From a virus, in the IMG/VR virus record IMGVR_UViG_3300042988_000340, positions 1 through 23,318 of that record: 23,318 bases of DNA; one strand, given 5' to 3'. Shown here piece by piece: positions 22,062 to 23,318 of the stretch. A program made the position numbers and the translations under genes. The number at the start of each line of letters is the position of its first letter. Positions within the stretch are counted from its first letter, which is position 1. The notes under the pieces are model-generated. The model was not told where the DNA came from and searched no databases. It saw only the letters and a list, made by a program, of their open reading frames with translations.

Positions 22062-22360
22062 CTGCTCTGATGTGGCTCCACGAGCTGCTCTGCGGAATCC
22101 TCTTGTGGTCTTGTTTCTGTCGGGCCACCCGCACCAATGCACAGACCAGCCTGCCCATCTTGCTGAGTTTCTGGCTGCTGTCGATCGCGGCCATCTTCGC
22201 CACCATGGCGCCGGTTCTGATCGGCTGGGAGCCCGATGCCGTCAGCCTGCTCCTGCTGGCCAGCATCAGCCTGGTGCAAACCGTCACCGCCCGCTACTGG
22301 CAGCAGTCGCCGCCGGCCGCGTTTCAACGTCCTGACCAAGGAGTCACATCATGCGATTGA
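22058..22360 (+). CDS. Small three-helix membrane protein, second holin-like candidate
   Basis: The 100-residue protein has predicted transmembrane stretches at about 4-20 (LMWLHELLCGILLWSCF), 34-56 (ILLSFWLLSIAAIFATMAPVLIG) and 61-80 (AVSLLLLASISLVQTVTARY), and a short polar tail. Three helices within about 100 residues fit a class I-like holin or an antiholin partner. It overlaps the previous membrane gene via ATGA, with GGAGG at 22044-22048, and its 3' end overlaps the DUF5675-like gene, whose AAGGAG site lies inside it. With the two preceding membrane genes it makes a trio, so which one is the true holin is uncertain. Confidence 0.62.
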   Translation: MTALMWLHELLCGILLWSCFCRATRTNAQTSLPILLSFWLLSIAAIFATMAPVLIGWEPDAVSLLLLASISLVQTVTARYWQQSPPAAFQRPDQGVTSCD

Positions 22361-22794
22361 CCCTGAACCGCCGGCCATCCCTGGGCGGCGCCACCATCGG
22401 CGAGCTGCTCGAGGACGGTGCGCGCCTCTGCTATACGCTCGAAGACGAGATCCGCGAGGTCGTTGGCGAACCTGTCGGCAATTGGAAGATCCGCGGCGCC
22501 ACCGCGATCCCGGCCGGCGAGTACCGTGTCACGCTGGAGCACAGCCCGCGCTTCGGTGCCGACACTCTCACGATCAACAATGTGCCGGGCTTCGTGGGTG
22601 TTCGCATGCACGGCGGGAACAGCAGCTCCGACACCGAAGGCTGCCCGCTGCTGGGTCTGCGTGTGACCGACAACACGATTGTGGGCGGAACCAGTGGCCC
22701 GGCTGTCGCCCTGGTCAAGGCCCGGGTGCGCCAGGCGCTGGCGGCTGGCCAGCATGTGCTCCTGACCATCAACAACCCCACGGCGGTGGCGTGA
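22351..22794 (+). CDS. DUF5675-family protein, candidate cell-wall enzyme of the lysis cassette
   Basis: The 147-residue protein fits the DUF5675 group: a compact beta domain (TIGELLEDGARLCYTLEDEIRE, GEYRVTLEHSPRFG) leading to RMHGGNSSSDTEGCPLLG at 85-102. The H87...C98 layout (HxGN...DTxGC) recalls the His/Cys motif of YkuD-type L,D-transpeptidases (HG...SxGC), so a peptidoglycan-acting cysteine enzyme is conceivable. The Arg usually found after the Cys in YkuD is absent. It occupies the endolysin slot between the holin-like genes and the spanins, and no other lysozyme or amidase gene is in the window. AAGGAG at 22338-22343 lies 7 bases before the ATG. Catalytic function is inferred, not established. 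Confidence 0.74.
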   Translation: MRLTLNRRPSLGGATIGELLEDGARLCYTLEDEIREVVGEPVGNWKIRGATAIPAGEYRVTLEHSPRFGADTLTINNVPGFVGVRMHGGNSSSDTEGCPLLGLRVTDNTIVGGTSGPAVALVKARVRQALAAGQHVLLTINNPTAVA

Positions 22795-22865
22795 TGTTCT
22801 GCGCCCTGTGTGGCTCCAGCTCGCACGCGCGATCGCGCTGCCCGTGGGCGAGGTTCTGCCCATGA
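22794..22865 (+). CDS. Micro-gene for a 23-residue CCHC zinc-knuckle protein
   Basis: The 23-residue product begins MFCALCGSSSHARSRC and ends CPWARFCP. Its Cys/His spacing is exactly C-x2-C-x4-H-x4-C (C3, C6, H11, C16), the CCHC zinc knuckle known from nucleic-acid-binding proteins. It starts in a TGATG overlap with the DUF5675-like gene and stops in an ATGA overlap with Rz, so coupled translation is strongly suggested. Phages can carry longer proteins with CGxxxHxxxxCP knuckles, but a lone knuckle at this place is unusual. Possible roles are RNA or DNA binding; a mere leader coupling Rz translation is an alternative. Confidence 0.58.
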   Translation: MFCALCGSSSHARSRCPWARFCP

Positions 22866-23318
22866 GCGCGCTGCTGGCCCTGATGTCGCCACGAGTGTGG
22901 ATCGCTGTGGCGCTGGCCATTGCCCTGGCCGGCACCTACTGGAAAGGCTACACCGGCGGCAAGCACGCGGTGCAGCGGGAGTGGGATGCCGCCACTGCCC
23001 AGGCCACGGCGGCTGCCCTGGCCGCCGAACAGGCCGCCCGCGCCAAAGAGCAAGCCCTGCAAACCCAAGTCCGAAAGGTCGCCAATGACTACCAGGCAGA
23101 AAAGACTCGCCGCGCTGCTGCTGATCAGCTTGCTGCTGACAGCCTGCGCCAGCTCCAGGCCGCCATCGCCGCAGGTGGTGCAACCCGCGCGGATCCCGCC
23201 GCCCCCGCCGGAGCTGATGACGACCCCCGAGACGGCATCATTGCCGAGTGTGCAGGAGCTCTTGTCCAAATGGACAAGGCAGCTCGAAGCCTGGCAGACC
23301 AGACGCGCGCTCTGCAGG
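22862..23318 (+). CDS. Inner-membrane spanin Rz (3' end outside the window)
   Basis: The frame is open to the window end, 152 codons so far, close to the full length of lambda Rz (153). It has an N-terminal transmembrane anchor at about residues 11-27 (RVWIAVALAIALAGTYWKG) and then long Ala/Gln/Arg-rich helices (AVQREWDAATAQATAAALAAEQ, KAANDY-like and RRAAADQLAADSLRQLQAAI) suited to coiled-coil formation in the periplasm. Rz-type spanins join an outer-membrane lipoprotein partner to fuse the membranes at the end of lysis. It starts at the ATGA shared with the zinc-knuckle gene. The presence of Rz1 inside it in another frame makes the assignment strong. Confidence 0.88.
   Translation, partial: MSALLALMSPRVWIAVALAIALAGTYWKGYTGGKHAVQREWDAATAQATAAALAAEQAARAKEQALQTQVRKVANDYQAEKTRRAAADQLAADSLRQLQAAIAAGGATRADPAAPAGADDDPRDGIIAECAGALVQMDKAARSLADQTRALQ
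23085..23318 (+). CDS. Outer-membrane spanin Rz1 lipoprotein, nested in Rz (3' end outside the window)
   Basis: This gene lies wholly inside Rz in the +1 frame and is open to the window end after 78 codons. It begins MTTRQKRLAALLLISLLLTAC, a basic start, hydrophobic core and lipobox LTAC with Cys21 as the lipidated residue. The next residues (ASSRPPSPQ) and IPPPPPEL are Pro-rich, the hallmark of Rz1. A good ribosome binding site (GAAAGG, 23073-23078) is 6 bases before the ATG. Residue 22 is Ala, so sorting to the outer membrane is expected. It works with Rz to disrupt the outer membrane. At 78 or more codons it is longer than lambda Rz1 (60). Confidence 0.88.
   Translation, partial: MTTRQKRLAALLLISLLLTACASSRPPSPQVVQPARIPPPPPELMTTPETASLPSVQELLSKWTRQLEAWQTRRALCR

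Noticed and set aside
1-23318. tRNA genes, CRISPR arrays, insertion sequences, attachment sites
   Set aside because: None was recognised by reading; the window is densely filled with late phage genes.

Overview
The window is the late structural and lysis region of a tailed, lambda-like siphophage, most likely a prophage or temperate phage, of a high-GC Gram-negative bacterium. Every gene lies on the + strand. Many neighbours share ATGA or TGATG stop/start overlaps, which indicates one long, translationally coupled late operon. Paired spanins (Rz/Rz1) imply a host with an outer membrane. The high GC and the style of the tail genes fit a beta- or gammaproteobacterial host, but the sequence does not fix the genus. 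No integrase, replication, immunity, tRNA, CRISPR or transposase genes are present, and there is no gene-free stretch over 300 bases.

Layout. 12-2512: packaging (small terminase, GpA-type large terminase). 2524-2787: a small helix-turn-helix protein resembling Mor/C activators. 2918-6694: a fibre/adaptor cassette with visibly lower GC at its start (a propeller-like fibre with three ~128-residue repeats, a stalk protein, a tiny Arg/aromatic protein and a two-part adaptor). 6691-8331: portal. 8384-10255: fused HK97-type prohead protease and major capsid protein, with an excellent internal ribosome binding site and start that should release the capsid precursor separately. 10348-11745: head completion and tail terminator proteins. 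11751-13378: tail tube and G/GT tail chaperones joined by a -1 frameshift at A_AAA_AAC. 13385-17042: tape measure and tail-tip proteins. 17030-21338: tail-tip/host-specificity protein, tail fibre and a fibre-assembly-like protein. 21335-23318: lysis cassette (three small membrane proteins including holin candidates, a DUF5675-like protein, a 23-residue CCHC zinc knuckle, and Rz with nested Rz1, both running off the window).

How it works together. Terminase cuts and pumps DNA through the portal into an HK97-fold capsid matured by its own linked protease. Connector and terminator proteins join the capsid to a tail of roughly 100 nm, judged from the tape measure length. The tip and fibres recognise the host, and the final genes breach the inner membrane, cell wall and outer membrane.

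Most notable: a 19-base exact repeat plus a shared flank after the helix-turn-helix gene and again after the portal gene, bracketing the fibre-portal segment; the internal start in the protease-capsid fusion; a 10-bp stem starting 7 nt after the frameshift heptamer; the lone zinc-knuckle micro-gene; and octapeptide aromatic repeats in the tail-tip protein.
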